Part shown: positions 49,522 through 58,572 of the stretch, piece after piece
How the letters are laid out: each line of letters opens with the position of its first letter
Numbering within the stretch: the first letter of the stretch is position 1
Assembly (NCBI RefSeq): GCF_900019265.1
Contig: NZ_CYGX02000027.1
Location: 174,161 to 238,160, forward strand
Direction: 5' to 3'
DNA from: Paraburkholderia ribeironis
GTDB taxonomy: Bacteria > Pseudomonadota > Gammaproteobacteria > Burkholderiales > Burkholderiaceae
DNA: 64,000 nt
Position numbers and translations under genes: made by a program
The notes under the pieces: model-generated
What the model saw: the letters and a program-made list of their open reading frames with translations, nothing else
The model's database searches: none
What the model was told of the DNA's origin: nothing

Positions 49522-50628
49522 CTACCGCACCTTCTGCGCGTAGCGCCAGGCAAGCTCGGCCATCGGCTTCGCGCGACGCCCGGCATCGAGCGCTTGCGCG
49601 CTCGCCGCGGTGCCGTCGACGACGCGCTTCATGATCCCCTGCAGGATCGCGGCGATGCGGAACATGTTGTACGCCAGATAGAAATTCCAGTCGCCGTGAA
49701 TCTCGAAGCCGGTGCGCTGGCAGTAGCGTTCGACATACTGGGCCTCGTCGGGAATGCCGAGAGCCGCCCAATCCAGACCCGCGATACCGCGGAATTGCGC
49801 CGGATCGACATGCCACGCCATGCAGTGATACGCGAAGTCGGCGAGCGGATCGCCAAGCGTCGACAACTCCCAGTCGAGCACTGCGAGCACGCGCGGTTCG
49901 TGGGGATGGAAGATCAGATTGTCGAGCCGGTAGTCGCCATGCACGACCGATGCGCGCCCACCCGTTTCGGTCGGCATGTGCTGCGGCAGCCATTCGATCA
50001 GGCGTTGCATCGCGTCAATTGGTTCGGTCTCCGATGCAATGTACTGCTTGCTCCAGCGGCCGATCTGGCGCGCAAAGTAATTGCCCGGCTTGCCGTAGTC
50101 AGCGAGACCGACGGCCTCGACGTCGACGCTATGCAGCGCCGCGATCACGCGGTTCATTTCGTCGTAGATCGCCGTGCGTTCGGCAGGGGTCATGCCCGGC
50201 AGCGACTGATCCCACAACACGCGGCCGGCAACGAACTCCATCACGTAGAACGCGCGGCCGATCACGCTTTCGTCCTCGCATAGCGCAAGCATGTGCGCGA
50301 CCGGCACGTCGGTGTCGGCCAGCGCATGCATCACGCGATACTCGCGTTCGATGGCGTGCGCCGACGGCAGCAGCTTTGCCGCTGGCCCGGGCTTCGCGCG
50401 CATCACGTACGAGCGGGACGGCGTGACCAGCTTGAACGTGGGATTGGACTGGCCGCCGGCGAATTGTTCGAGCGTAAGCGGGCCGGCAAAGCCATCGACA
50501 TGCTGGGCCAGCCACGCGGCAAGCGCGTCGGTGTCGAAGCGTTGCCGCTCGTTGACCGGGCGCGTGCCCTCGAAGGCCGAATAATCTGGTTTGTGTGCGC
50601 TTTCGCCTGCCGGTGTGGCTTGCACCAT
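49522..50628 (-). CDS. Phosphotransferase (APH-like kinase), ACAD10/11 kinase-domain homologue
   Basis: 368 residues. [10 protein letters not shown] and YVMRAKP (ATP-binding Lys) at the N-lobe, [15 protein letters not shown] (Brenner motif with catalytic Asp) and [18 protein letters not shown] (metal-binding Asp) around residues 215-250. The closest named relatives by motif are the kinase domain of ACAD10/11 and LvaA, which phosphorylates 4-hydroxyvaleryl-CoA in Pseudomonas putida. GGAGGAG precedes the ATG at 50628. Gap of 19 bases from the phosphatase gene and 122 to the dehydrogenase. Confidence 0.9.
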   Translation of the reverse strand: MVQATPAGESAHKPDYSAFEGTRPVNERQRFDTDALAAWLAQHVDGFAGPLTLEQFAGGQSNPTFKLVTPSRSYVMRAKPGPAAKLLPSAHAIEREYRVMHALADTDVPVAHMLALCEDESVIGRAFYVMEFVAGRVLWDQSLPGMTPAERTAIYDEMNRVIAALHSVDVEAVGLADYGKPGNYFARQIGRWSKQYIASETEPIDAMQRLIEWLPQHMPTETGGRASVVHGDYRLDNLIFHPHEPRVLAVLDWELSTLGDPLADFAYHCMAWHVDPAQFRGIAGLDWAALGIPDEAQYVERYCQRTGFEIHGDWNFYLAYNMFRIAAILQGIMKRVVDGTAASAQALDAGRRAKPMAELAWRYAQKVR

Positions 50629-50647
50629 GTGTCTCCTCCAGTTCGGT

Positions 50648-51364
50648 TCAGCTACGCGTATATTGAATGAATTGTGCGTAGAGCATTTCCATCGTGGTGT
50701 TGCGGACGTCGCGATGCAGCGGCGACGGCGGTGAATAGTTGAGTGCGCGCAACACCCAGTCTCGCGGTGCGGCGCCAACGTCGAGCGCGTTGATGCAGCC
50801 GGTTGCCTGCGACAGATGGCCGAAGAACGTGCGGCCGCCCGCGGTGATCGCATGCGACAGGATCGCGCGATTCACGCCGCCATGCAGGACCAGCAATACG
50901 GTGTCCCACGAGCTGTCCTCGCGCAACGCCGCGACCGGCGGTAAAACACGATCGAACAATGCGCCGATGGTTTCGCCGTCGAGAAAGCGCGTGCTTTCCG
51001 GCACGACGCCGTCGAACACGCCAAGAAACGCCGCCTCCATATCCTGCAGCGGAATGTTGCCAAGCCTGCCGCCGCGAATCTCCTGCCACGCTGGCTCGAT
51101 CTCGAGCTCGATCTGCTGGCCCGTCTCGGCCAGCACGCGCCGCGCGGTTTCGACCGTACGCGGCAAGCCGCTGACGATCACCCGATCGAAGCGGACCTGC
51201 TGTTCGGCGAACACGCGGCCCGCCGCGCTCGCCTGCTCGCGGCCGTTCGCGTTCAATGGCACGGTTTCAGGATCGATGGCGCGGCCGGAGTCGTCGAAGT
51301 AAGTCACGTCGCCATGACGCATCAGGAAGATACGGCGACGTTTGGGCAGTTGGTAGTCGGGCAT
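50648..51364 (-). CDS. Histidine phosphatase (phosphoglycerate mutase-like)
   Basis: 238 residues. Catalytic RHG in IFLMRHGDVTYF (residue about 17), second active-site elements VSGLPRTVETA and the histidine of VLLVLHGGVNRAIL. The family includes phosphatases for small phosphorylated metabolites. It lies between the isomerase and the kinase genes in the same operon, so it may remove phosphate from an intermediate or from acyl-CoA derivatives; this is context only. Confidence 0.88.
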   Translation of the reverse strand: MPDYQLPKRRRIFLMRHGDVTYFDDSGRAIDPETVPLNANGREQASAAGRVFAEQQVRFDRVIVSGLPRTVETARRVLAETGQQIELEIEPAWQEIRGGRLGNIPLQDMEAAFLGVFDGVVPESTRFLDGETIGALFDRVLPPVAALREDSSWDTVLLVLHGGVNRAILSHAITAGGRTFFGHLSQATGCINALDVGAAPRDWVLRALNYSPPSPLHRDVRNTTMEMLYAQFIQYTRS

Positions 51365-51385
51365 GATCCGTGGGTCTCTCGCGGT

Positions 51386-52174
51386 TTATTTGTAGACCGG
51401 CGCGCGTTTGTCGAGGAATGCGGTAATGCCTTCGAGGCCATCGCGGTGATGCAGCGAGGCGACGAAGCTGTCGCGCTCCGCGACCAGATGTTCTGCGAGC
51501 GGCTGCGTGCCGGCGGCGCCGATCAACCCTTTGATGCGCGCGACCGAGTTGGGCGAAATCTTGCCAAGCGCGTCGGCCCAAACGATGGCGGTGTCGCGTG
51601 CGGTGCCCGCTTTGGCCAGCTTGTTGACGACGCCGAGTTCGTGCAGACGCGCGGCGCCAATCGGCTTGCCTTCGATCAGCACTTCCGTGGCCAGCTGACG
51701 CGGCAGCGCTTGCGCGAGGAACCACGAGCCGCCGCCGTCGGGCGTCAGGCCCACGCGGGCGTAGGACATGGCGAATTTGGCGTCGTCGGCGGCGACGATC
51801 AGATCGCACGCGAGCGCGAGCGAAAATCCCGCGCCGGCGGCGGCGCCCTCGACCGCGGCGATCACCGGCTTCGACGACAGACGCAGCGCCGAAATCCACT
51901 GGCCAAGCAGGTCGATACTTTCCGCCTGCACCGATGGATCTTTCGCGCGGTTTTCGAGCAGGCGGTTCAGGTTGCCGCCCGCGCAGAAGAAGTTGTCGGC
52001 GCCGGTAATCACGACGGCGCGGATCGACGGATCACGCTCGACTGAGTCGAGCGCCTCGATGCCAGCGGCGTACATGTCGGGATGCAGCGCGTTGCGCGCG
52101 CCGGGGTTCGACAGCGTGAGGACCAGAGTCGATTCGCTTTCGGTCGGGCGCGAAGTCAGCAGTTCGGCGCTCAT
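51386..52174 (-). CDS. Crotonase-family enoyl-CoA isomerase/hydratase, PaaG-like
   Basis: 262 residues. Oxyanion-hole motifs FCAGGNL (about 63) and EGAAAGAGFSLALACDLIVA (about 108). In the catalytic region it reads SYARVGLTPDGGGSWFL: the first hydratase glutamate is missing and the second is Asp, the arrangement of PaaG-type isomerases. So double-bond isomerisation is more likely than hydration. Its start overlaps the stop of the dehydrogenase gene (ATGA). The operon context could be phenylacetate-type or 4-hydroxy acid catabolism. Confidence 0.88.
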   Translation of the reverse strand: MSAELLTSRPTESESTLVLTLSNPGARNALHPDMYAAGIEALDSVERDPSIRAVVITGADNFFCAGGNLNRLLENRAKDPSVQAESIDLLGQWISALRLSSKPVIAAVEGAAAGAGFSLALACDLIVAADDAKFAMSYARVGLTPDGGGSWFLAQALPRQLATEVLIEGKPIGAARLHELGVVNKLAKAGTARDTAIVWADALGKISPNSVARIKGLIGAAGTQPLAEHLVAERDSFVASLHHRDGLEGITAFLDKRAPVYK

Positions 52175-53727
52175 GGTTGCGTCTCCGTGTGGATGTCTGC
52201 CGCGTCGGGTTGGGTCAGCGACAGGCCGAGTTGCGCTCGCCGCGCGAGCCAGGGCGACGGACGGTAGCGCGGGTCGCCTAGCACGCTGAACATGTTGCGC
52301 AGGATCGTGAGGATGAGGGGCGCGCCGAGCGCGTCGCCGAGCGCCAGCGGGCCGCGCGGGTAGCCGAGGCCGAGTGTCACGGCGAGATCGATGTCGGCGG
52401 GCGTGGCGATCTGTTTTTGCGCGATGTCGCAGCCGATGTTGACGATCGTCGCCACCACGCGCTGCGCGACGAAGCCGGTGGAGTCGCGGATCACGGTGAC
52501 GGGCACGCCGTCGGCGGCGAACAGCGCATGCGCGGCATCGCGTGCGGCGCGCGTGGTGGCCGGCGTGGTCATCAGCGTGCGGCGCGCGGCGCCGGTCAGC
52601 GGGAAGAGGGCGTCGATCGCGACGACGCGGCTCGCGTCGAGTGCTTCGTCGACCGCGGCCGTGGTCGCATCATGGCCGAACGGCGTGACGACGATCAGCG
52701 AGTCCGGCGCGGGCGCGGCGCCGTCGTCGAGCTTCACGCCGGCCTTGCCGATGAGTTCGACGACAGCTTCGCGGGCTTGCGGATAGCGTTGGCTGACCCA
52801 GACGCTGCGCGGCAGTCCGGTCGGTGCGGACGGTTCGGCGGGCACCTGCTGCTTGCCGTCGACGTAGCGATAAAAGCCTTCGCCCGTCTTGCGGCCAAGC
52901 AGTCCGCCTTTGAGGCGCGTGCCGGTGATCGGCGACGGCGTGAAGCGCGATTCTTCGTAGAACTGATGATAGATCGACTCCATCACCGGATGCGAGACGT
53001 CCAGTGCCGTCAGATCCAGCAGCTCGAACGGCCCGAGGCGGAAGCCAGCCTGCTCGCGCATGATGCGATCGATGTCCGCGAAGCTCGCCACGCCTTCGCC
53101 CGCCACGCGCAAGCCCTCCGTATTCATGCCGCGGCCCGCGTGATTCACGATGAAGCCAGGCATGTCTTTCGCGCGTACCGGCGTGTGTCCCATGCGGCGT
53201 GCGAGATCCATCAGCGCATCGCCGGCGGCGGGGTCGCCGCGCAGGCCGTCGATCACTTCGACGACCTTCATCAACGGTACGGGATTGAAGAAGTGATAGC
53301 CGACCACGCGCGACGGGTCGATGCAACCGGCGGCGATTGCCGTGATCGACAGCGAGGACGTGTTGGACGCCAGCACGCAACGGCCGCTCACGACGGTTTC
53401 GAGTTCGCGAAACAGCGCCTGCTTCACGTCGAGCTTTTCGACGATCGCTTCGACAACCAGGTCGCAGCCGGTCAGCTCGGCGATTGTTTGCGCGCCGCTG
53501 ACGTTCGCGAGCGCCGCGAGCGAACGCGCCTCGTCGAGCTTGCCTTTGGCGGTCAATCTGGCGAAGGTCTCGGCGAGATAGTCGCGCGCCGCGCCGACCG
53601 CGGCGGGATTGGTGTCGAAGAGGCGCACCGTCAGGCCAGCCAGCGCGGCGATCTGTGCAATGCCGCGGCCCATTGCGCCGGTGCCGACAATACCGATAGT
53701 CTCGATGCTGAAATTGCGAGAGTTCAT
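52171..53727 (-). CDS. 3-hydroxyacyl-CoA dehydrogenase, PaaH-like
   Basis: 518 residues. NAD-binding N-domain (IGIVGTGAMGRGIAQIAALAG, residues about 10-30), catalytic His in VVGYHFFNPVPLMKVVEV, then two C-terminal helical domains (GFIVNHAGRGMNTEGLRV; VAQRVVATIVNIGCDIAQ and LGLGYPRGPLALGDALG), the tandem form typical of PaaH (about 500 residues) rather than FadB. The ATG at 53727 has GGAG 12 bases upstream and is preferred to the ATG at 53745. First gene of the five-gene minus-strand operon; a palindrome lies 34 bases upstream. Confidence 0.9.
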   Translation of the reverse strand: MNSRNFSIETIGIVGTGAMGRGIAQIAALAGLTVRLFDTNPAAVGAARDYLAETFARLTAKGKLDEARSLAALANVSGAQTIAELTGCDLVVEAIVEKLDVKQALFRELETVVSGRCVLASNTSSLSITAIAAGCIDPSRVVGYHFFNPVPLMKVVEVIDGLRGDPAAGDALMDLARRMGHTPVRAKDMPGFIVNHAGRGMNTEGLRVAGEGVASFADIDRIMREQAGFRLGPFELLDLTALDVSHPVMESIYHQFYEESRFTPSPITGTRLKGGLLGRKTGEGFYRYVDGKQQVPAEPSAPTGLPRSVWVSQRYPQAREAVVELIGKAGVKLDDGAAPAPDSLIVVTPFGHDATTAAVDEALDASRVVAIDALFPLTGAARRTLMTTPATTRAARDAAHALFAADGVPVTVIRDSTGFVAQRVVATIVNIGCDIAQKQIATPADIDLAVTLGLGYPRGPLALGDALGAPLILTILRNMFSVLGDPRYRPSPWLARRAQLGLSLTQPDAADIHTETQP

Positions 53728-53760
53728 TGCGATGCTCGACTCCATGGTTATTTTAGAATA

Positions 53761-53772
53761 GCACGATCGTGC
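53761..53772. promoter_or_regulatory. Palindrome in the divergent promoter region
   Basis: GCACGATCGTGC is a perfect 12-base palindrome between the dehydrogenase operon and the GST gene. TATTCT follows it directly on the minus strand (a possible -10), so a bound regulator would block the operon promoter. The regulator is unknown; no regulatory gene is adjacent. Confidence 0.5.
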
Positions 53773-53853
53773 AATTTGATGGATGATTGTTCAATGGCCG
53801 TCGATCTGAGTGTGATGCACGGTCTCATACCACCCGAAGCAAGGAGACACCTG

Positions 53854-54501
53854 ATGATCAAGCTGTGTGGGTTCCCGCTCTCTAACTACTACAACAAAGT
53901 AAAGTTCGTGCTCATCGAGCACGGCATTCCGTTCGAAGAGATGTCCGTGCTGCCCAGCCAGGAAGAGACCATGCTCGAGCATTCGCCGCTTGGCAAGGTG
54001 CCTTATCTGCAGACCGAGCACGGCGATCTGTGCGAGTCGCAATGCATTGTCGAGTATCTGGCCGCGCGCTTTCCCGACAAGGCGATTTTTTCCGCCGATC
54101 CGTGGGAAGCAGCCAAGGAGCGCGAGATGATCATGTTCGTCGACGTGCATCTCGAATTGACCGCGCGCAATCTGTACAAGGAAGCGTTCTTCGGCGGCAC
54201 GGTCAGCGATGCAACCAAGGGGCGTGTCGAGAAGCTGCTTGCGCATCACATCGCCGGCTTCAAGCGGCTCGCGAAGTTCGGACCGTATCTGCGCGGCGAG
54301 CGTTTCAGTGTCGCCGACACGGCGGGCTATGTGAGCTTGCCGCTGGTCGGCATGGCAACGCAGAGCATCTATGGCCGCGATTTTCTGCTCGACGCCGGCG
54401 TCGACTGGAAGAGCTATGTGAAAGCGATCAACGTGCGGCCGGCCGCGCAACGCGTGACCGAGGACCGCAAGGCGTGCATGGCGGCATCGCGCCCGGCTTG
54501 A
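53854..54501 (+). CDS. Glutathione S-transferase family protein
   Basis: 215 residues. Thioredoxin-fold domain with LSNYYNKVKFVLIEHGI at the N-terminus, GKVPYLQTEHGDLCESQCIVEYL (Glu-Ser glutathione contact, residues about 46-68) and a helical domain with FSVADTAGYVSLPL. The open frame runs far upstream, but homology and AAGGAGA place the start at 53854. Divergent from the PaaH-like operon with a shared palindrome. Substrate unknown. Confidence 0.9.
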   Translation: MIKLCGFPLSNYYNKVKFVLIEHGIPFEEMSVLPSQEETMLEHSPLGKVPYLQTEHGDLCESQCIVEYLAARFPDKAIFSADPWEAAKEREMIMFVDVHLELTARNLYKEAFFGGTVSDATKGRVEKLLAHHIAGFKRLAKFGPYLRGERFSVADTAGYVSLPLVGMATQSIYGRDFLLDAGVDWKSYVKAINVRPAAQRVTEDRKACMAASRPA

Positions 54502-54524
54502 TGGCAAGTGTTGCGGGGCGAACG

Positions 54525-54544
54525 GGCCAGCGCACGCGCTGGCC
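54525..54544. terminator. Hairpin between convergent GST and aminotransferase genes
   Basis: Eight-base perfect stem ggccagcg/cgctggcc with loop cacg. There is no T run, so termination is only possible, not clear. Confidence 0.4.
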
Positions 54545-54598
54545 GCTGCGCGCGCTGGCGAGGAACATGGGTTCGTTCGCAGCATCGCGCGGCACATA

Positions 54599-55771
54599 CT
54601 AGAGTCGCGCCAGCCGCTCGAGCGCGGTAGCGAGCGTGCTTTCCTGCTTGGCGAAGCAGAAGCGCACCACGCCCGACTCATGCGCCTCGTGATAGAACGC
54701 CGAGACCGGAATGGCCGCCACGCCGATCTCGCCGGTCAGCCATTGCGCGAATTCGGCTTCGGGCAGATCGCTGATCGCCGAATAGCCGACGCATTGAAAG
54801 TACGTGCCCGTGCACGGCAACAACTTGAAGCGCGAGTTCGAGAGGCCGGTGCGGAAAAAGTCGCGCTTCTTCTGATAGAACGCCGGCAGGTCGAGATACG
54901 GCGCCGGGTCCATCATGTAGTCGGCGAGGCCGATCTGCATCGGCGTATTGACCGTGAAGACGTTGAACTGGTGCACCTTGCGGAACTCGGCGGTGAGTGC
55001 GGCAGGCGCTGCCACGTAGCCGACCTTCCAGCCGGTCACGTGATAAGTCTTGCCGAAGCTCGACACCACGAAGCTGCGCTGCGCCAGTTCCGGATAACGG
55101 GCGACGCTCTGATGCGGCGCGCCGTCGTAGACCATGTGTTCGTACACTTCGTCGGACAGGATCAGCAGGTTGGTGCCGCGCACGATCTCTTCGAGCTTGC
55201 GCATGTCTTCGGCGCGCCAGACCGTGCCGGTCGGATTGTGCGGCGTGTTGATCAGCAGCAGCCGCGTTTTCGGCGTGATCGCGGCGGCCAGCTTGTCGAA
55301 CGGGATCGAGTAGTCGGGCGCGTCGAGCGTGACGAACACCGGCTTGCCGCCCGCCAGTTCGATCGACGGCAGGTAGCTGTCGTAGGTCGGCTCGATCACG
55401 ACCACTTCGTCACCCGGATGAACCGCGCACAGGATCGCGGTCAGCAATGCCTGCGTGGCGCCCGCGGTCACGGTGATTTCGCTCGCGGCGTCGTAGCGGC
55501 GGCCATACAGGTTCGCGATCTTCCCGGAGATCGCCTGACGCAGCGGCGCGGCGCCCGCCATCGGCGGGTACTGGTTGTGACCCTCGCGCATCGCGTTTGC
55601 GACCGCGTCGACAATGCGTGGGTCACAGCCGAAATCGGGAAAGCCCTGGCCCAGATTCACCGCGCCTTTCTCGGCGGCGAGTGCGCTCATTACGGTGAAA
55701 ATCGTCGTGCCGACGTTCGGCAGGCGAGACGGAAACGAGGGACTCATGGGCGTATCGAACGGTGCATTCAT
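54599..55771 (-). CDS. PLP-dependent aminotransferase, methionine/kynurenine aminotransferase type
   Basis: 390 residues, class I/II fold type I. NLGQGFPDFGCDP, the tyrosine of EPTYDSYLPS, LLINTPHNPTGTVW, LSDEVYEHMVYDG and the PLP-lysine in SFGKTYHVTGWKVGY (about residue 240) are present; the set is typical of YbdL-like methionine or kynurenine aminotransferases. Active in transferring amino groups to 2-oxo acids. No good ribosome-binding site is seen at 55771 or at the alternative ATG at 55747. Confidence 0.9.
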   Translation of the reverse strand: MNAPFDTPMSPSFPSRLPNVGTTIFTVMSALAAEKGAVNLGQGFPDFGCDPRIVDAVANAMREGHNQYPPMAGAAPLRQAISGKIANLYGRRYDAASEITVTAGATQALLTAILCAVHPGDEVVVIEPTYDSYLPSIELAGGKPVFVTLDAPDYSIPFDKLAAAITPKTRLLLINTPHNPTGTVWRAEDMRKLEEIVRGTNLLILSDEVYEHMVYDGAPHQSVARYPELAQRSFVVSSFGKTYHVTGWKVGYVAAPAALTAEFRKVHQFNVFTVNTPMQIGLADYMMDPAPYLDLPAFYQKKRDFFRTGLSNSRFKLLPCTGTYFQCVGYSAISDLPEAEFAQWLTGEIGVAAIPVSAFYHEAHESGVVRFCFAKQESTLATALERLARL

Positions 55772-55930
55772 GGCGCTGTCGGGAGCATGGGCGAGTGAGT
55801 TGGCGAAATTGGCGCAGGGCGCCGTCGGCAAGGACGAAGTCCGATTGTAGGGAATCGCGGCGCGGTGTGCGCGCGAGCGATCCCGCGTCGGCCGTCTGGC
55901 CAGGATGAGAGGCCGAAGTCACGCGGCCGT

Positions 55931-56050
55931 ACGCGACGCGACCATAGGTCATACGGCCATAAGTCAAGCGGCTGTAAGTCAAGCGGCCGTAAGTCAAGCG
56001 GCCGTAAGTCAAGCGGCTGTAAGTCAAGCGGCTGTAAGTCATGCGGGCGC
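55931..56050. repeat. 15-base tandem repeat at the end of the PIN-domain gene
   Basis: Five nearly identical units aagtcaagcggcYgt (55961-56035), with degenerate copies on both sides (55931-55960 and 56036-56050). The PIN gene's stop codon lies inside the last, degenerate copy. The unit is a multiple of three and open in several frames, but no gene is evident in the array. There are no spacers, so it is not CRISPR. Confidence 0.92.
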
Positions 56051-56533
56051 GGGCTCGACGGCGCTCAATGAACCGCTGAGTGCGGCGACGAATGATGCCG
56101 GCTGCGTGATCTGGAAGCCGAAGTCGCGTGCGATCCGTTTGGCGAGCTTCAACACCGCGCGATCTTTCGAAACCAGCCAATCGGCCTGCGCCGCGTGCGC
56201 GAGTTCGAGAAACTTCTGATCGTCGCGGTCTTTGCACTTGGGCAACGGTTTCGCGTCCGCCGTGGGCTCGACGGTTTCGACGAGTTGCGCGAGCCGTGCG
56301 ACGACGGCGAGCGCGGCGGCCTTGTCCACATTCCGCTGCACGAATTGCGGATAGTCGAGCACATAGGAGAGTTCGGCGAGGCAACGCGCGTCGATCAGCG
56401 CGGCGAGCGCGCCGCTTTCGAGTGCGGCTGCGATCGGCCGGGTGTGCGGATCGTCGAACACGAGGATATCGATCCACACATTGGAATCGAGGACGACGCG
56501 CAAGGCGCTGCGTAAGGCATGGGAACCGGGCAT
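56039..56533 (-). CDS. PIN-domain protein, COG1569-type putative toxin
   Basis: 164 residues. PIN nuclease fold with conserved acidic residues Asp16 (VVLDSNVW), Glu54 (CLAEL), the KCKDRDDQKFLELA block (about residues 99-112) and the C-terminal WLVSKDRAVL. Such proteins are Mg-dependent RNases, many in VapC-like toxin-antitoxin systems. No antitoxin gene is adjacent: downstream is a tandem repeat, upstream is the divergent yaaA. So it is an orphan or has a non-toxin role. The 3' end lies in the repeat array. Confidence 0.85.
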   Translation of the reverse strand: MPGSHALRSALRVVLDSNVWIDILVFDDPHTRPIAAALESGALAALIDARCLAELSYVLDYPQFVQRNVDKAAALAVVARLAQLVETVEPTADAKPLPKCKDRDDQKFLELAHAAQADWLVSKDRAVLKLAKRIARDFGFQITQPASFVAALSGSLSAVEPAPA

Positions 56534-56590
56534 TCGTTACAATCTGGCTTTCGTCTTTGACCGCCAGGCACGGCGTGCCTGCAAGCCTCT

Positions 56591-57370
56591 ATGATAATCG
56601 TTCTGTCGCCGGCGAAATCTCTCGACTATGAAACCCCGCCGCACGTCAAGAAGCACACGATTCCCGATTTCGTCGACGATGCAGCCGAACTGATCGGCGG
56701 ATTGCGCCGTTTGTCGCCGCATCAGATCGCTTCGCTGATGGACATTTCCGATCAGCTCGCGCACCTCAATTTCCAGCGCTACGCCGAATGGTCGCCGACG
56801 TTCGGCACGCACAACGCCAAGCAGGCGGTGCTCGCGTTCAACGGCGACGTGTATGAAGGCTTCAACGCGAAGACCTTGTCGTCGGCGGACCTCGAGTATG
56901 CGCAGAGTCATGTGCGCGTGCTGTCCGGGCTGTACGGCCTGCTGCGTCCGCTCGATCTGCTGCAACCTTACCGGCTCGAAATGGGCACGCGCTTCGCCAA
57001 TCAGCGTGGCAAGGATCTGTACGCGTTCTGGGGCGAGCGGATCACGCAGGCACTGAACGCGCAACTGAAAATGAACGCGGCGGCGCCCGTGCTGGTGAAT
57101 TGCGCGTCGGGCGAGTACTTCAAGTCGGTCAAGCCGAAGCTGCTCGACGCACCCATCGTCACGCCGGTGTTCGAAGACTGGAAAGGCGGTCGCTACAAGA
57201 TCATCAGCTTCCACGCAAAACGCGCACGCGGGTTGATGGCGCGCTACGCGGTGGAAAACCGTCTCGACCGGCCGGAGCAGTTGAAGGACTTCGACTCCGA
57301 AGGCTACGCGTTCGACGCCGAAGCCTCGAACGATTCCACTTACGTATTCCGCCGCCGCGTCGCTGAATAA
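56591..57370 (+). CDS. yaaA: Peroxide stress protein YaaA
   Basis: 259 residues, family length. [16 protein letters not shown] at the start, [17 protein letters not shown] and [21 protein letters not shown] are diagnostic. In E. coli YaaA lowers intracellular free iron and DNA damage during hydrogen peroxide stress and has a DNA-binding fold. It is divergent from the PIN gene, with 57 bases between. No strong ribosome-binding site is seen. Confidence 0.95.
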   Translation: MIIVLSPAKSLDYETPPHVKKHTIPDFVDDAAELIGGLRRLSPHQIASLMDISDQLAHLNFQRYAEWSPTFGTHNAKQAVLAFNGDVYEGFNAKTLSSADLEYAQSHVRVLSGLYGLLRPLDLLQPYRLEMGTRFANQRGKDLYAFWGERITQALNAQLKMNAAAPVLVNCASGEYFKSVKPKLLDAPIVTPVFEDWKGGRYKIISFHAKRARGLMARYAVENRLDRPEQLKDFDSEGYAFDAEASNDSTYVFRRRVAE

Positions 57371-57405
57371 GCGGCGCGTCGCGCACACAGGCAGGGAAGA
57401 ACATC

Positions 57406-58560
57406 ATGACGTTATCGATCACGAGCAATTTCGACGCGGGCGCGATCGACGTGCTGTCCTGCGAGGACGCCGGCAATATCCGTTTGCGCGTGCGGCCGGA
57501 CAGCCACGCGGAGTTCGCGCAGTGGTTTTACTTTTGTGTGTCCGGCGCGGCGGGCGAGCGCTGCGTGATGAGCTTCGAGAATGCCGCTGAATGCGCGTTC
57601 GCCGAAGGCTGGCGTGATTATCAGGCGGTCGCGAGCTATGACCGGGTGAACTGGTTTCGCGTGCCCACGTCGTATGACGGCCGCGTTCTGACGATCGATC
57701 ACACGCCGGATTTCGACCGGATCTACTACGCGTATTTCGAGCCGTATAGCGAGGAACGTCATTCGGAGTTTCTGGGCGCCGTGCAGCAGATGCCGCAGGC
57801 CACACTCACGGAACTGGGCACGACCATCGAAGGACGGCCCATGTCGCTGCTCATGCTCGGCACGCCGCAAACCGGCGACACGCCGAAGAAGAAGGTCTGG
57901 CTGATCGCGCGCCAGCACCCTGGCGAGACGATGGCCGAATGGTTTATCGAGGGGCTCGTGAAGCGTCTCGTGGGTTGGGGCGATTGGGCGGGAGATCCGG
58001 TCGCGCGCAAGCTCTATGACCACGCCGTGTTCTACATCGTGCCGAACATGAATCCGGATGGCAGCGTGCACGGCAACCTGCGCACGAACGCGGCCGGCGC
58101 GAACCTGAACCGCGAATGGATGGAGCCCGACGCCGCACGCAGCCCCGAGGTGCTGCTGGTGCGTGACGCGATTCACGCCACGGGCTGCGACCTCTTTTTC
58201 GATATCCACGGTGACGAGGCGCTGCCCTACGTGTTCGTGGCCGGCTCCGAAATGCTGCCGGGTTTCACCGAGCGGCAGGGGCAGGAGCAGAAGGCATTTG
58301 TCGAGGCATTCAAGCAGGCGAGTCCTGATTTTCAGGACAAGTACGGTTATGCAGCGAGCAAGTATCGGGAGGATGCGCTGAAGCTGGCGTCGAAGTATAT
58401 CGGCAACGAATTCGGCTGCCTGTCGTTGACGCTCGAGATGCCGTTCAAGGACAACGCCAATCTGCCCGACGAGCGGGTGGGCTGGAACGGCGAGCGCAGC
58501 GCCTCGCTCGGCGCCGCCATGCTGCAGGCGATCCTGCGCCATGTGGAGACCTTCGCGTAA
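57406..58560 (+). CDS. Cytosolic M14-family carboxypeptidase (Nna1/CCP-like)
   Basis: 384 residues, no signal peptide. A beta-sandwich N-domain (about 1-120, with FRVPTSYDGR) is followed by the metallopeptidase domain: zinc ligands in RQHPGETMAEW (His, Glu) and in FDIHGDEALPY (His), substrate-site NPDGSVHGNLRTNAAGANLNREW, and a catalytic Glu in SLTLEMPFKDN near the C-terminus. This arrangement is that of cytosolic carboxypeptidases, which in eukaryotes remove glutamates from tubulin. The bacterial substrate is unknown. GGAAGA precedes the ATG. Confidence 0.92.
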   Translation: MTLSITSNFDAGAIDVLSCEDAGNIRLRVRPDSHAEFAQWFYFCVSGAAGERCVMSFENAAECAFAEGWRDYQAVASYDRVNWFRVPTSYDGRVLTIDHTPDFDRIYYAYFEPYSEERHSEFLGAVQQMPQATLTELGTTIEGRPMSLLMLGTPQTGDTPKKKVWLIARQHPGETMAEWFIEGLVKRLVGWGDWAGDPVARKLYDHAVFYIVPNMNPDGSVHGNLRTNAAGANLNREWMEPDAARSPEVLLVRDAIHATGCDLFFDIHGDEALPYVFVAGSEMLPGFTERQGQEQKAFVEAFKQASPDFQDKYGYAASKYREDALKLASKYIGNEFGCLSLTLEMPFKDNANLPDERVGWNGERSASLGAAMLQAILRHVETFA

Positions 58561-58572
58561 AGCTGGGCGAGA

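Noticed and set aside
52417..53853. Plus-strand open frame extending the GST gene upstream over the PaaH-like gene
   Set aside because: The extension is antisense to the PaaH-like dehydrogenase; the GST fold and its AAGGAGA ribosome-binding site begin only at 53854.
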